Part shown: in pieces, positions 26,213-36,048 of the stretch
Layout of the letters: each line of letters begins with the position of its first letter
Position numbering within the stretch: position 1 is the stretch's first letter
Assembly: GCA_963840095.1 (NCBI GenBank)
Contig: CAWIXN010000005.1
Span: 372,001-436,000, forward strand
Source: DATBGO01 sp963840095
GTDB lineage: Bacteria > Actinomycetota > Actinomycetes > Streptosporangiales > Streptosporangiaceae
DNA: 64,000 bases
Direction of reading: 5' to 3'
Made by a program: the position numbers and the translations under genes
The notes under the pieces: model-generated
Told to the model about the DNA's origin: nothing
What the model saw: only the letters and a program-made list of their open reading frames with translations
The model's database searches: none

Positions 26213-26227
26213 CTGAAGAGGGCGGAC

Positions 26228-26566
26228 ATGATTGGCGACCTGTTTGACAGCCCGTGGAAGATCCTGATCATCGCGGTAGTGCTGATCGTGCTGTTCGGGT
26301 CGAAGAAGCTGCCTGAGGCGACCCGGTCCCTGGGCCGCTCCATGCGCATCCTCAAGACCGAGGTACAAGGCCTGCACGGGGATGACGACACGCCCGAGGC
26401 GGCGAAGCCCGTCTCGGCCCAGCAGCAGCAGATCGACCAGCTGCAGCTGCAGCTCCGCGAGCTTCAGCAGCAGCCTCCGGCTGCGGGCCAGACGGCGACC
26501 GCGGGCCAGGCAACCGTGGCCGGCGCTCCGCTTCAGGAGACGCAGCGGACTCAGCAGCCCGGCTGA
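26228..26566 (+). CDS. tatA: Sec-independent translocase subunit TatA
   Basis: A 112-residue protein with the single membrane helix IIAVVLIVLFGSKKLPE (FG hinge and LPE) and the amphipathic helix ATRSLGRSMRILKTEV, the hallmarks of TatA. The C-terminal 60 residues are Gln/Ala-rich and disordered. It forms the pore part of the twin-arginine pathway. tatC follows 24 bases later. Confidence 0.95.
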   Translation: MIGDLFDSPWKILIIAVVLIVLFGSKKLPEATRSLGRSMRILKTEVQGLHGDDDTPEAAKPVSAQQQQIDQLQLQLRELQQQPPAAGQTATAGQATVAGAPLQETQRTQQPG

Positions 26567-26590
26567 CTCGGCTAGATCCCGTAGCCGACC

Positions 26591-27544
26591 ATGCCGAAGC
26601 TGGCTGACACCGTCACGGGCGCACGCGTGCTCGGAACCCGGTTCCTGCAGTCGCAGCGTTCAGTGAACCCTGAGGGCCGGATGCCGCTCATGGAGCACAT
26701 CCGCGAGCTGCGCAGCAGGCTGCTCAAGGCGCTGCTGGCACTGGGCGCGGGCATGGCCATCGGGTTCATTCCGGCAGTCTTCGAGCGGGTCTGGACGTTC
26801 GTCGAGCATCCGTTCTGCGCCGCTGTCATCCGCGGGCGGACCGGCTGCAGCCCAGTGCTCGGGTTCGGCCATCAGCTGATCATCAATGGCGTTTTTGACG
26901 CTTTCATGCTCCGGGTGAAGATCGCGTTCTTTTTCGGGCTCCTCCTGACCTGTCCCATTTGGCTGTATCAGCTATGGGCCTTCATCGCGCCGGGGCTGTA
27001 CCGGCGGGAGAAGCGCTGGACGTACACGTTCGTGGGCATCGCGGCGCCGCTCTTCGTGGCCGGGGGCGGGCTGGCGTACATAGCCATGAGCCGCGGCCTG
27101 CGGTACCTGCTCGGTCTGGCTCCGACCGGGATCACGCCCCTGATCACCGTCGACACCTATCTCGGTTACGTCATAGCCATGCTGCTCGGGTTCGGGCTGG
27201 CCTTCGAGCTGCCGCTGGCGATGGTGATCCTGAACCTGGGCGGCGTGCTTACGCACGAGCGGATCAGGAAATGGCGCCGGATGATGATCTTCGGCGTCTT
27301 CGTGTTCGCCGGCATCGCCTCCCCGAGCCCTGATCCGATCACCATGCTGCTGCTGGCGGTGCCCTGTGTCGTGCTCGTCGAGGTGGCCGAGGTGATCATC
27401 TGGGCCAATGACCGGCGGCGGGCCAACCGGCCGTCGCTGTATGCGGGGCTCAGTGACGACGAGCTGTCACCGCTCGACCTCGACCTGCCCCCGGGCTCTC
27501 GCGACGGCGTGGGCTTCGGCCGGGGGACCGGCCCGGACGGCTGA
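26591..27544 (+). CDS. tatC: Sec-independent translocase subunit TatC
   Basis: A 317-residue six-helix membrane protein. MEHIRELRSRLLKAL is the conserved N-terminal twin-arginine-recognition motif, followed by transmembrane segments and the conserved IASPSPDPITMLLLAVPCVVL near the end. The first 30 residues and the Asp/Gly-rich last 40 residues are less conserved. It binds Tat signal peptides together with TatA/B. An alternative start nearer residue 31 (MPLMEH) is possible. Confidence 0.95.
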   Translation: MPKLADTVTGARVLGTRFLQSQRSVNPEGRMPLMEHIRELRSRLLKALLALGAGMAIGFIPAVFERVWTFVEHPFCAAVIRGRTGCSPVLGFGHQLIINGVFDAFMLRVKIAFFFGLLLTCPIWLYQLWAFIAPGLYRREKRWTYTFVGIAAPLFVAGGGLAYIAMSRGLRYLLGLAPTGITPLITVDTYLGYVIAMLLGFGLAFELPLAMVILNLGGVLTHERIRKWRRMMIFGVFVFAGIASPSPDPITMLLLAVPCVVLVEVAEVIIWANDRRRANRPSLYAGLSDDELSPLDLDLPPGSRDGVGFGRGTGPDG

Positions 27545-27615
27545 CCGGCCGGGGTGCCCTGACGCGGGTGCCGGGCCTGTAGTGACGGCCTGCGTGTTCC
27601 GCTGACCCGGCCGCC

Positions 27616-27621
27616 TACTCT
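27616..27621 (+). promoter_or_regulatory. -10 box (TACTCT) for leaderless helY
   Basis: TACTCT is followed by 7 bases and the helY ATG at 27629. Confidence 0.45.
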
Positions 27622-27628
27622 TGATCAC

Positions 27629-30365
27629 ATGAGCACCCCCGCCAGCCCCGCAGAACGGTACGCCGCGGCAGCCAGGCGGATATCGCGGGACGGCCCGGAT
27701 CTCGCCGCGTTCCGGCAGCTTTACGACTTTTCCTTCGACGACTTCCAGCTGGAAGCCTGCCGGGCGCTGAGCGCGGGTCACGGGGTGCTTCTCGCCGCTC
27801 CGACCGGATCGGGCAAGACGGTGGTCGGAGAGTTCGCCGTCCACCTGGCGCTCGCCGAGGGCCGGAAGTGCTTCTACACGACGCCGATCAAGGCGCTCTC
27901 CAACCAGAAGTACTCCGACCTGGTCCGCAGGTATGGCGCGGCCAAGGTCGGCCTGCTCACCGGGGACAACAGCGTCAACGGCGAGGCCCCGGTCGTGGTG
28001 ATGACCACCGAGGTGCTGCGGAACATGCTGTATGCCGGATCGCCGACGCTGGCGGGCCTGTCCTACGTCGTCCTCGACGAGGTGCACTTCCTGGCCGACC
28101 GGTTCCGCGGCGCAGTCTGGGAGGAGGTGATCATTCACCTGCCCGACTCCGTGCGGCTGGTCGCGCTGTCGGCGACCGTGAGTAACGCGGAGGAATTCGG
28201 GGACTGGCTGTCGGAAGTACGCGGCGGCACCAGTGTGATCGTCGATGATAACCGCCCGGTCCCGCTCTGGCAGCACATGATGGTCGGCTCCCGGCTGTAC
28301 GACCTGTTCACCAGCGTCCGCCGCGGGAACGGGAGCAGGCCGGTGCTCAACCCGGAGTTGGCCCGGGTGGCGCACCGGGATACCTGGGCCCAGCGCAAGG
28401 CGCCCAGCCGGCCCGGCCGGGGCGGCCGTCGGCCGACCAGGTTCCGGGTGGCCAGCCGCCCGCAGGTGATCGACCGGCTGGACGCGGCGGGGCTGCTGCC
28501 CGCGATCACGTTCATCTTCAGCCGGGCCGGCTGTGACGCCGCGGTGCTCCAGTGCCTGGCCGCCGGGCTGGTGCTGACCACCCCGGAGGAAGCGGCCGAG
28601 ATCACTGCGCTGGTCGAGGAGCGGACCGCGGGCATTCCCGAAGAGGACCTGGGCGTGCTCGGCTATGACGAGTGGCTTTCCGGGTTGCGGCGCGGGATCG
28701 CCGCGCACCACGCGGGGATGCTGCCGACCTTCAAGGAGGTCGTGGAAGAGCTGTTCGCGGCCGGGCTGGTCCGGGCGGTGTTCGCCACCGAGACGCTTGC
28801 GCTCGGCATCAACATGCCAGGCCCGGACCGTCGTTATCGAGCGGCTCGATAAGTGGAACGGCGAGGCTCACGCTGACCTGACGCCGGGGGAATACACCCA
28901 GCTGACCGGGCGGGCCGGACGGCGCGGCATCGACGTCGAAGGGCACGCGGTCGTGCTGTGGCAGCCCGGGATGGATCCGGCCGAGGTGGCCGGGCTGGCA
29001 GGCACCAGGACCTATCCGCTGTCCTCGAGCTTCCGGCCGTCCTACAACATGGCGGTGAACCTGGTGGGCTGGGCCGGGCGGCAGCGGGCCGCCGCGCTGC
29101 TTGAGTCGTCCTTCGCCCAGTTCCAGGCCGATCGCGCGGTGGTGGGAGTGGCCCGTCAGGCCCGGCGGGCCCGGACCGAGATGGATGAGCTCGCGCCGCA
29201 CTGCGAGCTGGGCGACTTTGCTCAGTACGCGGCCCTTCGCCAGGAGCTGTCCCAGCTGGAGGCCGTTCAGTCCCGGCGGCGCTCGGCCGCCCGCCGGGCC
29301 GAGGCGCTGCGGTCGCTTGAGCAGCTCAGGCGCGGTGACATCATCCGGGTCCCGGCCGGGCGGCGGGCAGGCGTCGCGCTGGTGCTCGACCACGGGATGA
29401 CCAGGGACCTGCCGCTGCCGCTGCCGCTGGTGCTGACCGCCGATCACCACGTCAAGCGGCTCTCGGTTACTGACTTCCCGGTGCCCGTGACGCCGATCGA
29501 CCGGATCCGGATACCAGGCTGGTTCAGCGCCCGGTCGGCCAAGCACCGCCGGGATCTGGCCGCGACCATGCGTAACAAGCTGGCCGACCGCGACCTGGGC
29601 AAGCCGGCCCGGGCCGCTCGCGACGGGGCGGACGACGACAGCGGCGAGATCGCGCGGCTGCGCCGCCGGCTGCGCCAGCATCCCTGCCACAGCTGCCCGG
29701 ATCGCGAGCAGCACGCCAGGCAGGCCGAGAAGCAGCTGCGCCTGGAACGCGAGGCCGAGGCGCTCGAGCGCCGGGTGGCGGGACGCTCGCACGTCATCGC
29801 GCGGACCTTCGACCGCGTCTGCGCCCTGCTTGAGCAGCTGGGGTACCTGCGCGGCGACCAGGTCACGGCGCAGGGCAGGCGGCTGGCTGGCCTGTACACC
29901 GAGCTCGACCTGCTGACCGCCGAGAGCCTGCGCCGGGGGCTGTGGGATGACCTGGAGCCTGCCGAGCTCGCGGCCTCGGTATCGGCGCTGACGTTCGAAT
30001 CACGCAAGCCCGATGACGCCGGGCCGGTCCGGCTGCCGCCCGGCCGCAGCCGGGAGGTAATCGCTTCCATGATCCGGGTCTGGGCGGAGCTCGACGCGGC
30101 CGAGAAGGAACATCAGCTGTCGTTCCTGCGCGAGCCCGATCTGGGCTTCGCGTGGGCGGCGCATGCCTGGGCCCGCGGCCAGCGGCTGGAGAAGCTGCTG
30201 TCGCCTGACCTGACGCCCGGTGATTTCGTCCGGGCGGTCAAGCAGCTGATCGACCTGCTGGATCAGATTGCCGCCGCAGCCGGTTCTGCGCCGGTGGCCG
30301 GCACGGCGCGGGCCGCGATCGATGCGCTGCGCCGCGGAGTGGTCGCGTACTCATCGGTAGGCTAG
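27629..30365 (+). pseudogene. helY: HelY (Ski2/Mtr4-like DEAD/DEAH helicase), broken by a one-base frameshift
   Basis: Frame A (27629-28852) holds the helicase N-half: APTGSGKT (motif I), TTPIKALSNQKY (Ia), LDEVHF (DEVH, motif II), ALSATVSN (III), and HHAGMLPTFKEVVEELFAAGLV. Frame B (used up to 30365) continues with RTVVIERLDKWNG, YTQLTGRAGRRGID (motif VI) and the C-terminal domain. The switch falls at 28814-28821: the text reads ATGCCAGGCCCGG where removal of one base restores INMPARTVV. Unbroken length would be about 911 residues. An RNA/DNA helicase conserved after tatC in actinobacteria. It is either a true mutation or a sequencing indel. Confidence 0.88.
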
Positions 30366-30707
30366 CTCAGGGAACTTCGGGATCGCCGGGAATTGCGTGG
30401 CGGGACGATCGTCCACGGCACCGGTCCCGCGGCCACCAGGCGTTCCTGCTCCCGCTTGCCGGCGTAGCGCGCATTGCGCACGAGGCGTGGCGACGCGGCC
30501 TGGCCGGGTCACCCTGGCCGACATCCTCGCCACACCACCACTACTACCGCCGTCGGCGCCGTCCCGCACCCGCCTGCGCTTGACGGGACGGCGTAGTCCA
30601 TGCGCCGCTGCGTGCAGCGCGGTGATCAGATGTTTGTCGGCCCAGGTGGCAGGCGGGCTAGGTTTGCAAGGGATGAGAGCACGATGCCGTGAAGGCGAGG
30701 TTTCCTA
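30366..30707 (+). other. Intergenic region with a promoter candidate
   Basis: 342 bases without a supported gene. A possible promoter for the next gene is TTGTCG at 30634-30639 and TAGGTT at 30659-30664, spacer 19. The open frames here have no recognisable product. This is the left edge of the accessory insertion. Confidence 0.4.
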
Positions 30708-31541
30708 GTGGAAGTGGCGATATCGGTAGACATGGAAGGTGTCGCGGGCATCGCCACAAGGCAGCAGATTCACCCGCAGGGACGCGATTACCCGATTGCG
30801 CGGGCGCTGATGACCGCCGAGGCCAACGCCGCGGTGGCCGGTGCCTTCGACGGCGGCGCTACGTCCGTGGTGGTCAACGACAGCCACGGTCCGATGGACA
30901 ACCTGCTCGGCGAGCAGCTCGACCAGCGCGCCGATTACGTCGTAGGAGATCCCAAGCCGCTGGACATGGTGCAGGAAGTGACGCCGCAGACCGGGGTCGT
31001 GCTGTTCGTCGGCTACCACGCCGGGGCGGCGGACCGGGCTGGAGTGCTGGCGCATACCTATAGCGGCGGCGGGTTTGCCGACGTACGGCTGAACGGCCGC
31101 TCTATCAGCGAGGCCGAGCTGAATGCCCTGATAGCCGCCACCGCGGGCGTCCCGGTGGGGCTGGTGACAGGCGACGACGTGATCTGCGCGATTGCGGAGA
31201 AGGCGTTCCCCGGCGTGATCACCGTCCCGGTGAAGACCGCGCTGGGACGCACTGCCGCGCGCAGCAGGCACCCGGCAGCCGCCCGGGAGGCCATCGCCGC
31301 CGGGGCAGCGCGCGCCGTGGCCAGCGCCGCGGCCGGGGCGATCCGGCCGATGGCCATTCCTGGCGAACTGGTCATCGAGGCCGAGCTGCGGCCCAATGGT
31401 GCCGCAGATATGGCCGCCCTAGTGCCGGGCACGGAGCGGGCCGACGCGCGCACGGTGCGCTACGAGGCCCCCAGCCCCCGCGCGGCCATGGACGTGCTCA
31501 CCGTCTGGTCCACGCTGGCCAGCCAGTACCTCGGCCGCTGA
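30708..31541 (+). CDS. M55 family D-aminopeptidase (DppA-like)
   Basis: A 277-residue zinc peptidase. The N-terminal VAISVDMEGVAG gives metal ligands Asp8 and Glu10; VVNDSHGPMDN and LFVGYHAGA carry the further His ligands of DppA. DppA releases N-terminal D-amino acids from peptides such as D-Ala-D-Ala and works in cell-wall peptide recycling. GTG start at 30708. First gene after helY; not part of the conserved helY-exonuclease block. Confidence 0.9.
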   Translation: MEVAISVDMEGVAGIATRQQIHPQGRDYPIARALMTAEANAAVAGAFDGGATSVVVNDSHGPMDNLLGEQLDQRADYVVGDPKPLDMVQEVTPQTGVVLFVGYHAGAADRAGVLAHTYSGGGFADVRLNGRSISEAELNALIAATAGVPVGLVTGDDVICAIAEKAFPGVITVPVKTALGRTAARSRHPAAAREAIAAGAARAVASAAAGAIRPMAIPGELVIEAELRPNGAADMAALVPGTERADARTVRYEAPSPRAAMDVLTVWSTLASQYLGR

Positions 31542-31990
31542 ATCACCGCCTCGCCTGTCCCGTGCCACCCGATCGTGCTCGATCCGATGCTCTGACCTGT
31601 GATGAGCAATCTTTGCTGGCACGATGGCCGCCGGTCCGGTACTCGGTTGCCTGGTGTCGGCGGTCTTCGGGAATCGGTCGTGACATTGACGTTGCTCAGA
31701 TCGGGCTGGTGGTGCGTCGCCGGGTTCGAGGTCGACAGGCCGCCCGGTGTATCACCGTTGCGTGGCCGACGGCTCAGCGCGGCCGTCCGCCCCCGGCGGT
31801 GGTCGGCCGTCCCCGAGCACGCGTCGTCGGCCGGAACTTCGCCAGCGCGAAGCAGCCATCGCCGCCACGACGCCAGTGGCAATGACCCGCCGGGGATGCG
31901 ATCGGAGCAGGCATCAACCCGGCGGGGGTGATGTGCGGTCCGCCGCGGTGCGGCACGATACAAGGAAGGTCGGAACTGGAGGTGGCCGGG
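31542..31990 (+). other. Intergenic region, no gene supported
   Basis: 449 bases whose open frames show no family resemblance. Base composition has more A/T patches than neighbours. The end contains GGAGG at 31979-31983, a ribosome site for the DUF2252 fragment. Confidence 0.4.
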
Positions 31991-32227
31991 ATGGCCGTGA
32001 AGACAATCGAGCATCCGGGTGTCGGCGAGCGCTGGGCCATGGGTAAGGACGCCCGGGTGGCGTCGAAAGCCCAGGTCGCCATCGCCGGATACCTGGGCGA
32101 CAGCGACGCGTTCGACCGGTCAATCACGGACTTCTCCGAGCGCTACGCCGACCAGAACGAGCGCGACTACCGGGAATTCGTGGCAGCCGTCCGGTCCGGG
32201 CGGCTGGAAGCCCTCGAAGGCGTCTGA
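31991..32227 (+). pseudogene. DUF2252 C-terminal fragment
   Basis: A 78-codon frame whose residues 22-73 (VASKAQVAIAGYLGDSDAFD, then DFSERYADQNERDYREFVAA and VRSGR) match the end of DUF2252 proteins, which are normally about 430 residues with a kinase-like fold. The N-terminal 350 residues are missing. It still has GGAGG 8 bases before the ATG, so a small product may be made, but a partial fold is unlikely to be active. Its downstream neighbour starts 30 bases later. Confidence 0.62.
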
Positions 32228-32257
32228 AGACCGGATGCGCATGCGAGCGGACCGGCG

Positions 32258-32944
32258 ATGAACGCCGAATTCTTCGCGCTGGCGTTCACCGCGGCGCTGA
32301 ACCCTAAGCTGCTGGCTATCGACCTGCTGCTGATCGAGAACCGGCGGCCGCGCGCGATGTTCTTGTGCCTGCTGCTGGGCGGCATGACCGTGGCCCTGAC
32401 GATCGGCCTGCTGGACGTGCTCACTGTCCACGCCGACGCGATCAATTCGCAGGCGAAGGCCAGCGCCGGCGTCGACCTGGCCATTGGCCTGCTGCTGCTG
32501 GCCGTCGGCGGGCTGCTGGCCACCGGCCGCCTGCACGGCCGGCGACGCGCGCCGGTCCCGGCAGGGACCGCGCCGCCGGAGAAGCCGGCCAAGAAGGGCG
32601 GCTGGGCGCAGCGGGTGCTGGCCGAGCCGAGGCTTGGGCTGGCCATGCTGGTCGGCGCGCTGGTCGGCCTCCCCGGCGCCAGCTACATCGCCGCGCTGCA
32701 TAACCTGGTCGCCGGCAAATACTCGACCGTGACGCAGGTCGTCGCCGTTGTCGTCTTCGTCGTCATCGAGTTCTTGCTGATCATCATCCCCTGGGCGTTC
32801 CTGGAGCTGCGGCCCGAGGCCACCAAGGCGCGGCTCAAACGCAGCCAAGACTGGCTGCTGGGCCACGCCTTGCAGCTCATGGCCGGTATCGCGCTGGTCC
32901 TGGGCGCCTACCTGACCGTCAGCGCCCTGATCCGCCTGAGCTGA
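32258..32944 (+). CDS. GAP-family (Sap/LysE-like) membrane protein
   Basis: A 228-residue membrane protein with about six hydrophobic segments. FALAFTAALNPKLLAIDLLL with an early Asn-Pro, and ALVGLPGASYIAALHNL, match the GAP (GPL-addressing protein / Sap) family known from mycobacterial glycolipid export. The central loop (about 90-115) is Pro/Lys-rich and cytosolic. Substrate here unknown. Confidence 0.78.
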   Translation: MNAEFFALAFTAALNPKLLAIDLLLIENRRPRAMFLCLLLGGMTVALTIGLLDVLTVHADAINSQAKASAGVDLAIGLLLLAVGGLLATGRLHGRRRAPVPAGTAPPEKPAKKGGWAQRVLAEPRLGLAMLVGALVGLPGASYIAALHNLVAGKYSTVTQVVAVVVFVVIEFLLIIIPWAFLELRPEATKARLKRSQDWLLGHALQLMAGIALVLGAYLTVSALIRLS

Positions 32945-32988
32945 CCGCCAGCACGACCGCCGGCAAGGCCAGGGAAGGGCACACGACG

Positions 32989-33383
32989 ATGACGGCTGCA
33001 GAGCCTGAGAGCGTGGTCACCGAAGGAGTCCGCAGCTTTGAGGTGCGCTGGATCTTCCCGGCCAGCGGGAGTCTGCGGTGGCCGGATGGTTCAGGCGGTT
33101 CCCGACCGGAACGGAGTCGCGCGAGGACACTTACCTACTGGATCCGCAGTTGCCCGGGCTGTCGGTGAAGGTCCACGGGGACAGGGCACTTGAGGTGAAG
33201 GCATACCGCGGGAGCCCGGGAATCCGAGGTCCGCACTCGCGGCCAGGACTGGTGGACCCTGGGCTTTGAGGCGACCGGCCCCTCCGATCTGCTCCGCAGC
33301 CAACTCGAGGCCGCCGCCGCGTTCGTGTTCGTGTTCGCCCAGGCGCTGCCCGGTGGTTGGGAACTCGGCCCGGATGACTCCAG
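32989..33383 (+). pseudogene. Degenerate gene of unknown function, two frameshifts, truncated 3' end
   Basis: One protein can be followed through two frames. From ATG 32989 it reads GVRSFEVRWIFP, shifts near 33060 to ESAVAGWFRRFPTGTESRED and GLSVKVHGDRALEVKAYRGSPGI, and shifts back near 33225 to EVRTRGQDWWTLGFEATGP and RSQLEAAAAFVFVFAQALPG. The pattern looks like a CYTH-like soluble protein but I cannot name the family firmly. It is cut where the transposase tail begins. Confidence 0.5.
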
Positions 33384-33411
33384 TCCTCGCCCGACAAGGC
33401 CATCGGCTCAT

Positions 33412-33597
33412 AGCGACCTGCGCTCCTTCACCCACGGACTTACCCATGATCACGATGTCGTGCTGGTCGGCCGGACGCTGGAACACGGCTCAGGCGCGGT
33501 CGAGGGCAAGGTGAACCGGATCAGGATGATCAAAAGACAGCTGTACGGCCGCGCCGGCTTCGGCCTGCTCCGCAAGCGCGTACTCCTGGCGACCTGA
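33412..33597 (+). pseudogene. ISL3-family transposase C-terminal remnant
   Basis: The last 61 codons of a transposase: LRSFTHGLTHDHDVV, then SGAVEGKVNRIRMIKRQLYG and RAGFGLLRKRVLL, the typical end of ISL3-family transposases including the catalytic Glu region (VEGKVNRIK). Everything upstream is lost; the frame is fused to the tail of the degenerate gene. The 60 bases after the stop may hold the old right inverted repeat, but no left end was found. Confidence 0.72.
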
Positions 33598-33697
33598 CCA
33601 GGGGACCGAGACCATCATGAAATGTGGGCCAGATCCACTTAAGAAGTGCTATAGCCACCCGCGGTCCGGGCGATTGCTCGTTTAGGCGCCTGCCGGT

Positions 33698-35200
33698 TCA
33701 GGCGGCGGTGGCGGGGGGTCCGTGGCTGTGGAGGGTGCGGGTGCCGTCGGGGCTGGTGGCGGTGACGGTCCCGTCGGGGTGCAGGGTGATGCCCCAGCCC
33801 CAGCGGTGCACGGCGACCAGGTGGTGGAAGCTGCACAGCAGCAGCAGGTTGGTCAGGGAGGTGCGGCCGCCTTTGGCCCGCGGGACGATGTGGTGCGGGT
33901 GGCAGGCCGCGGGCGGCTGGTCGCAGCCGGGGAAGCGGCAGTGCCGGTCCCGGGCGGTGACCGCGCGGCGCAGGTGGACGGGGATGGTCTCGGTGGCGGC
34001 GCCGATGTCTAGCGGCAGGCTGACCGAGGCGATCAGGTCGTCGGGCAGCCGGGTCCGCAGGTAGGCGGCCAGCCCGCCCGGCCCGGACAGCAGGTCGGCG
34101 GCGCGGGCCAGGATGAGCCGCCGGGCGGCCCGCTCGGCCCGCTGCCGCCGGGCCGTGACCGGCCCGCCCGGCCGGCCCGGCCCGCCCTCCGGGCGCAGCA
34201 GCGCGGCGGCCAGCTCCGCCAGGACCTGGTGATCGGCGTGGCCGGAGACTACCGGCACGATCGTGGCGTCGCAGCCGGCGCCCGGGCCAGCCGGCCACGA
34301 GCCGGACGGCCGGCAGCCCGCCCAGCCGGCCTCCGCATCGGCGGCGCCGTCCAGGCCGCGCAGCTCATCCAGGGTCATGTGCAGCTGGATCTGGGTGGGC
34401 TGCCCGGCGCGGCCAGGCAGGCAGCCGGAGGCGATCAGCCGCCGGGCGGCTTCCTCGAGCGCGTCGTGGCGGCGCTGCCGCGCGGTGCGGGTGTCCTCGG
34501 GACCGGCTTTCTTCCCCAAAGCGTCCAGCACCGCCGACAGCGCCGCGGTGGCCTGCGGGGTCAGGTCCCCGCCGAGCCTCCCGGCGCCGCCGAACGTCAC
34601 ATCCAGGTCCACGCCCCGCCCGCCGAACCCCCCGTCATCAGGGTCGGCGTCCGGCCGGGCGGTCCGGCGGCGCAGCTCCCCGGCCAGCTCCGCCAGGTCG
34701 GCCAGCTCCGCGCCGTCCGCCGCAGCGGCCAGCAAGATCTCATCCGCGCCGCCCCGGGCGGCCTCGGGCAGCAGGTCACTCCATTCGCACACGTGCTTCG
34801 CCCACGAGGCGGAGATGTCCCCCCCGGCCAGCGCCGCGGCGACCGCGGGATGGGCGGCCAGCCGCCGCATCCAGCCCACCGCGCCGGCCGCCGCGCCCTT
34901 AGTGATCCGGGTCTGCCACCGCAGCCACGTCTTCGCCGATCCATGCCCGTCGTCCTCGCACCCGCCGCCAGCCTGAAACGCCGCCAGCAGCCGGGCCCGC
35001 ACCGCGGTCTGGACCGACTCCGCGCGCTCCAGCGCCCGCAGGCAATCGGCCTGCTCCGCGGCGGTCAGACCGGCAGCGTCCACCCCGGCCAGCGCAGCCA
35101 GCCCGGCCTGCACCATCGCCACCGCATCCACCGCAGTCGCAGGCGGCGCGGCCGCGGCCGGCCGGGCAGCCGGGCCGGGCCGCTGACCGGGCACGCACAT
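33698..35200 (-). CDS. DUF222 / HNH endonuclease domain protein
   Basis: A 500-residue protein of the large actinobacterial DUF222-HNH family. The DUF222 region spans about 20-370; the C-terminal HNH nuclease is RHCRFPGCDQPPAACHPHHI followed by GGRTSLTNLLLLCSFHH. Such genes occur in many copies, often beside mobile-element debris, and are suspected mobile or self-mobilising elements; function is unproven. ATG 35200 chosen over the longer frame because it has GGGAGG 10 bases upstream. Confidence 0.88.
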   Translation of the reverse strand: MCVPGQRPGPAARPAAAAPPATAVDAVAMVQAGLAALAGVDAAGLTAAEQADCLRALERAESVQTAVRARLLAAFQAGGGCEDDGHGSAKTWLRWQTRITKGAAAGAVGWMRRLAAHPAVAAALAGGDISASWAKHVCEWSDLLPEAARGGADEILLAAAADGAELADLAELAGELRRRTARPDADPDDGGFGGRGVDLDVTFGGAGRLGGDLTPQATAALSAVLDALGKKAGPEDTRTARQRRHDALEEAARRLIASGCLPGRAGQPTQIQLHMTLDELRGLDGAADAEAGWAGCRPSGSWPAGPGAGCDATIVPVVSGHADHQVLAELAAALLRPEGGPGRPGGPVTARRQRAERAARRLILARAADLLSGPGGLAAYLRTRLPDDLIASVSLPLDIGAATETIPVHLRRAVTARDRHCRFPGCDQPPAACHPHHIVPRAKGGRTSLTNLLLLCSFHHLVAVHRWGWGITLHPDGTVTATSPDGTRTLHSHGPPATAA

Positions 35201-35439
35201 CCGGATCACGCCTCCCGCCACACTACCGAGACTCGGCGAGCGAGACTCCGATTGAGGCTCTGCCGCCAAGGCTGCGTCGCTGTTGTGTTCGATATTAAGG
35301 GCTAGCACTGACAGTTTTCCGTCGCAGTGACACGGCCCTGCACCAGGGCTCAGCGGTACTGGCGGGGCGTCACACTCTCCGCGGCGCGGTGACCCCGGTC
35401 CAAACGCGGCGCGTGATGACTGAACCTAGTTTCGGGCAA

Positions 35440-36048
35440 CTAGCCTCTTCTTAGCTGGCGCGCTGCCGTCTCGTACCGTGATCGGATTTCTGCGCCGAGA
35501 TCGGTGCCGCGTTGGCGAGTCATCTCTCGCACGCGCTCCTTGCCGTCTGCGAACCGCGCCCGGAACTCGCGGCGCATCTCGGCGGCTGAGAGGTCTTGAT
35601 CCTCTTCCAGGTACTTCATGGTCGTGAACCCGACCGCATAGGTGATGCTTCCGGCGAGGGTCGCGTCAAGGGCCATGCCGATGGGAGTCGCGCCGCCCAT
35701 GGTCATGATTCCCGCGCCCTTGAGCGCCTCAGCCATGAACTTCATCCCGAACATGTACGCCCCCCAGCTCCAGCCGGAACTCTTGAACAACTGCGTCAGG
35801 AGCGCGGCGGCCTCGCGCTTTGTGTACGTGTATCCATAGAGCTCTCCCAGGTAGACGATGAGCCCTGTCGACACCGCGAAGAACCAGGCTATGTTGATCC
35901 CGAAAGGAACCACGCCCATTCCTGCGCTGAGCGCAACGGCGGCTCGGATTGCTTTGTGGGCCTTGCCGACTTTGTCCTCGGTGGTGCTTTCTTTGTCCTG
36001 TGTGGCCGCCTCAAGGCGGGCGCGCACGGTTGCGTCGAGACTGTTCAT
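35440..36048 (-). CDS. Membrane protein with DUF697-like glycine-zipper region
   Basis: A 202-residue protein. Residues 1-30 are charged; about 35-70 and 110-145 are hydrophobic, Gly/Ala-rich helices (AAVALSAGMGVVPFGINIAW; GGATPIGMALDATLAGSITY), resembling DUF697 proteins; the C-terminal 50 residues are a charged helix (FRARFADGKERVREMTRQRG). Family assignment is tentative and function unknown. ATG 36048 with GGAGGAG upstream is preferred over an earlier TTG. The GC content is lower than in nearby core genes. Confidence 0.6.
   Translation of the reverse strand: MNSLDATVRARLEAATQDKESTTEDKVGKAHKAIRAAVALSAGMGVVPFGINIAWFFAVSTGLIVYLGELYGYTYTKREAAALLTQLFKSSGWSWGAYMFGMKFMAEALKGAGIMTMGGATPIGMALDATLAGSITYAVGFTTMKYLEEDQDLSAAEMRREFRARFADGKERVREMTRQRGTDLGAEIRSRYETAARQLRRG

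Noticed and set aside
28665..30365. A separate gene for the helicase C-terminal half
   Set aside because: Its first 50 codons are an out-of-frame reading of helY; homology begins exactly where the first frame fails, so it is one broken gene.
30366..30708. A 103-residue plus-strand open frame after helY, and a tRNA-like string GTAGCTCA near 30358
   Set aside because: No family likeness, and no cloverleaf can be drawn around the string.
35285..35305. A possible LexA (SOS) box upstream of the DUF222 gene (TCGAACACAACAG)
   Set aside because: Only one half-site (CGAAC) is good; the expected GTTCG half is absent.
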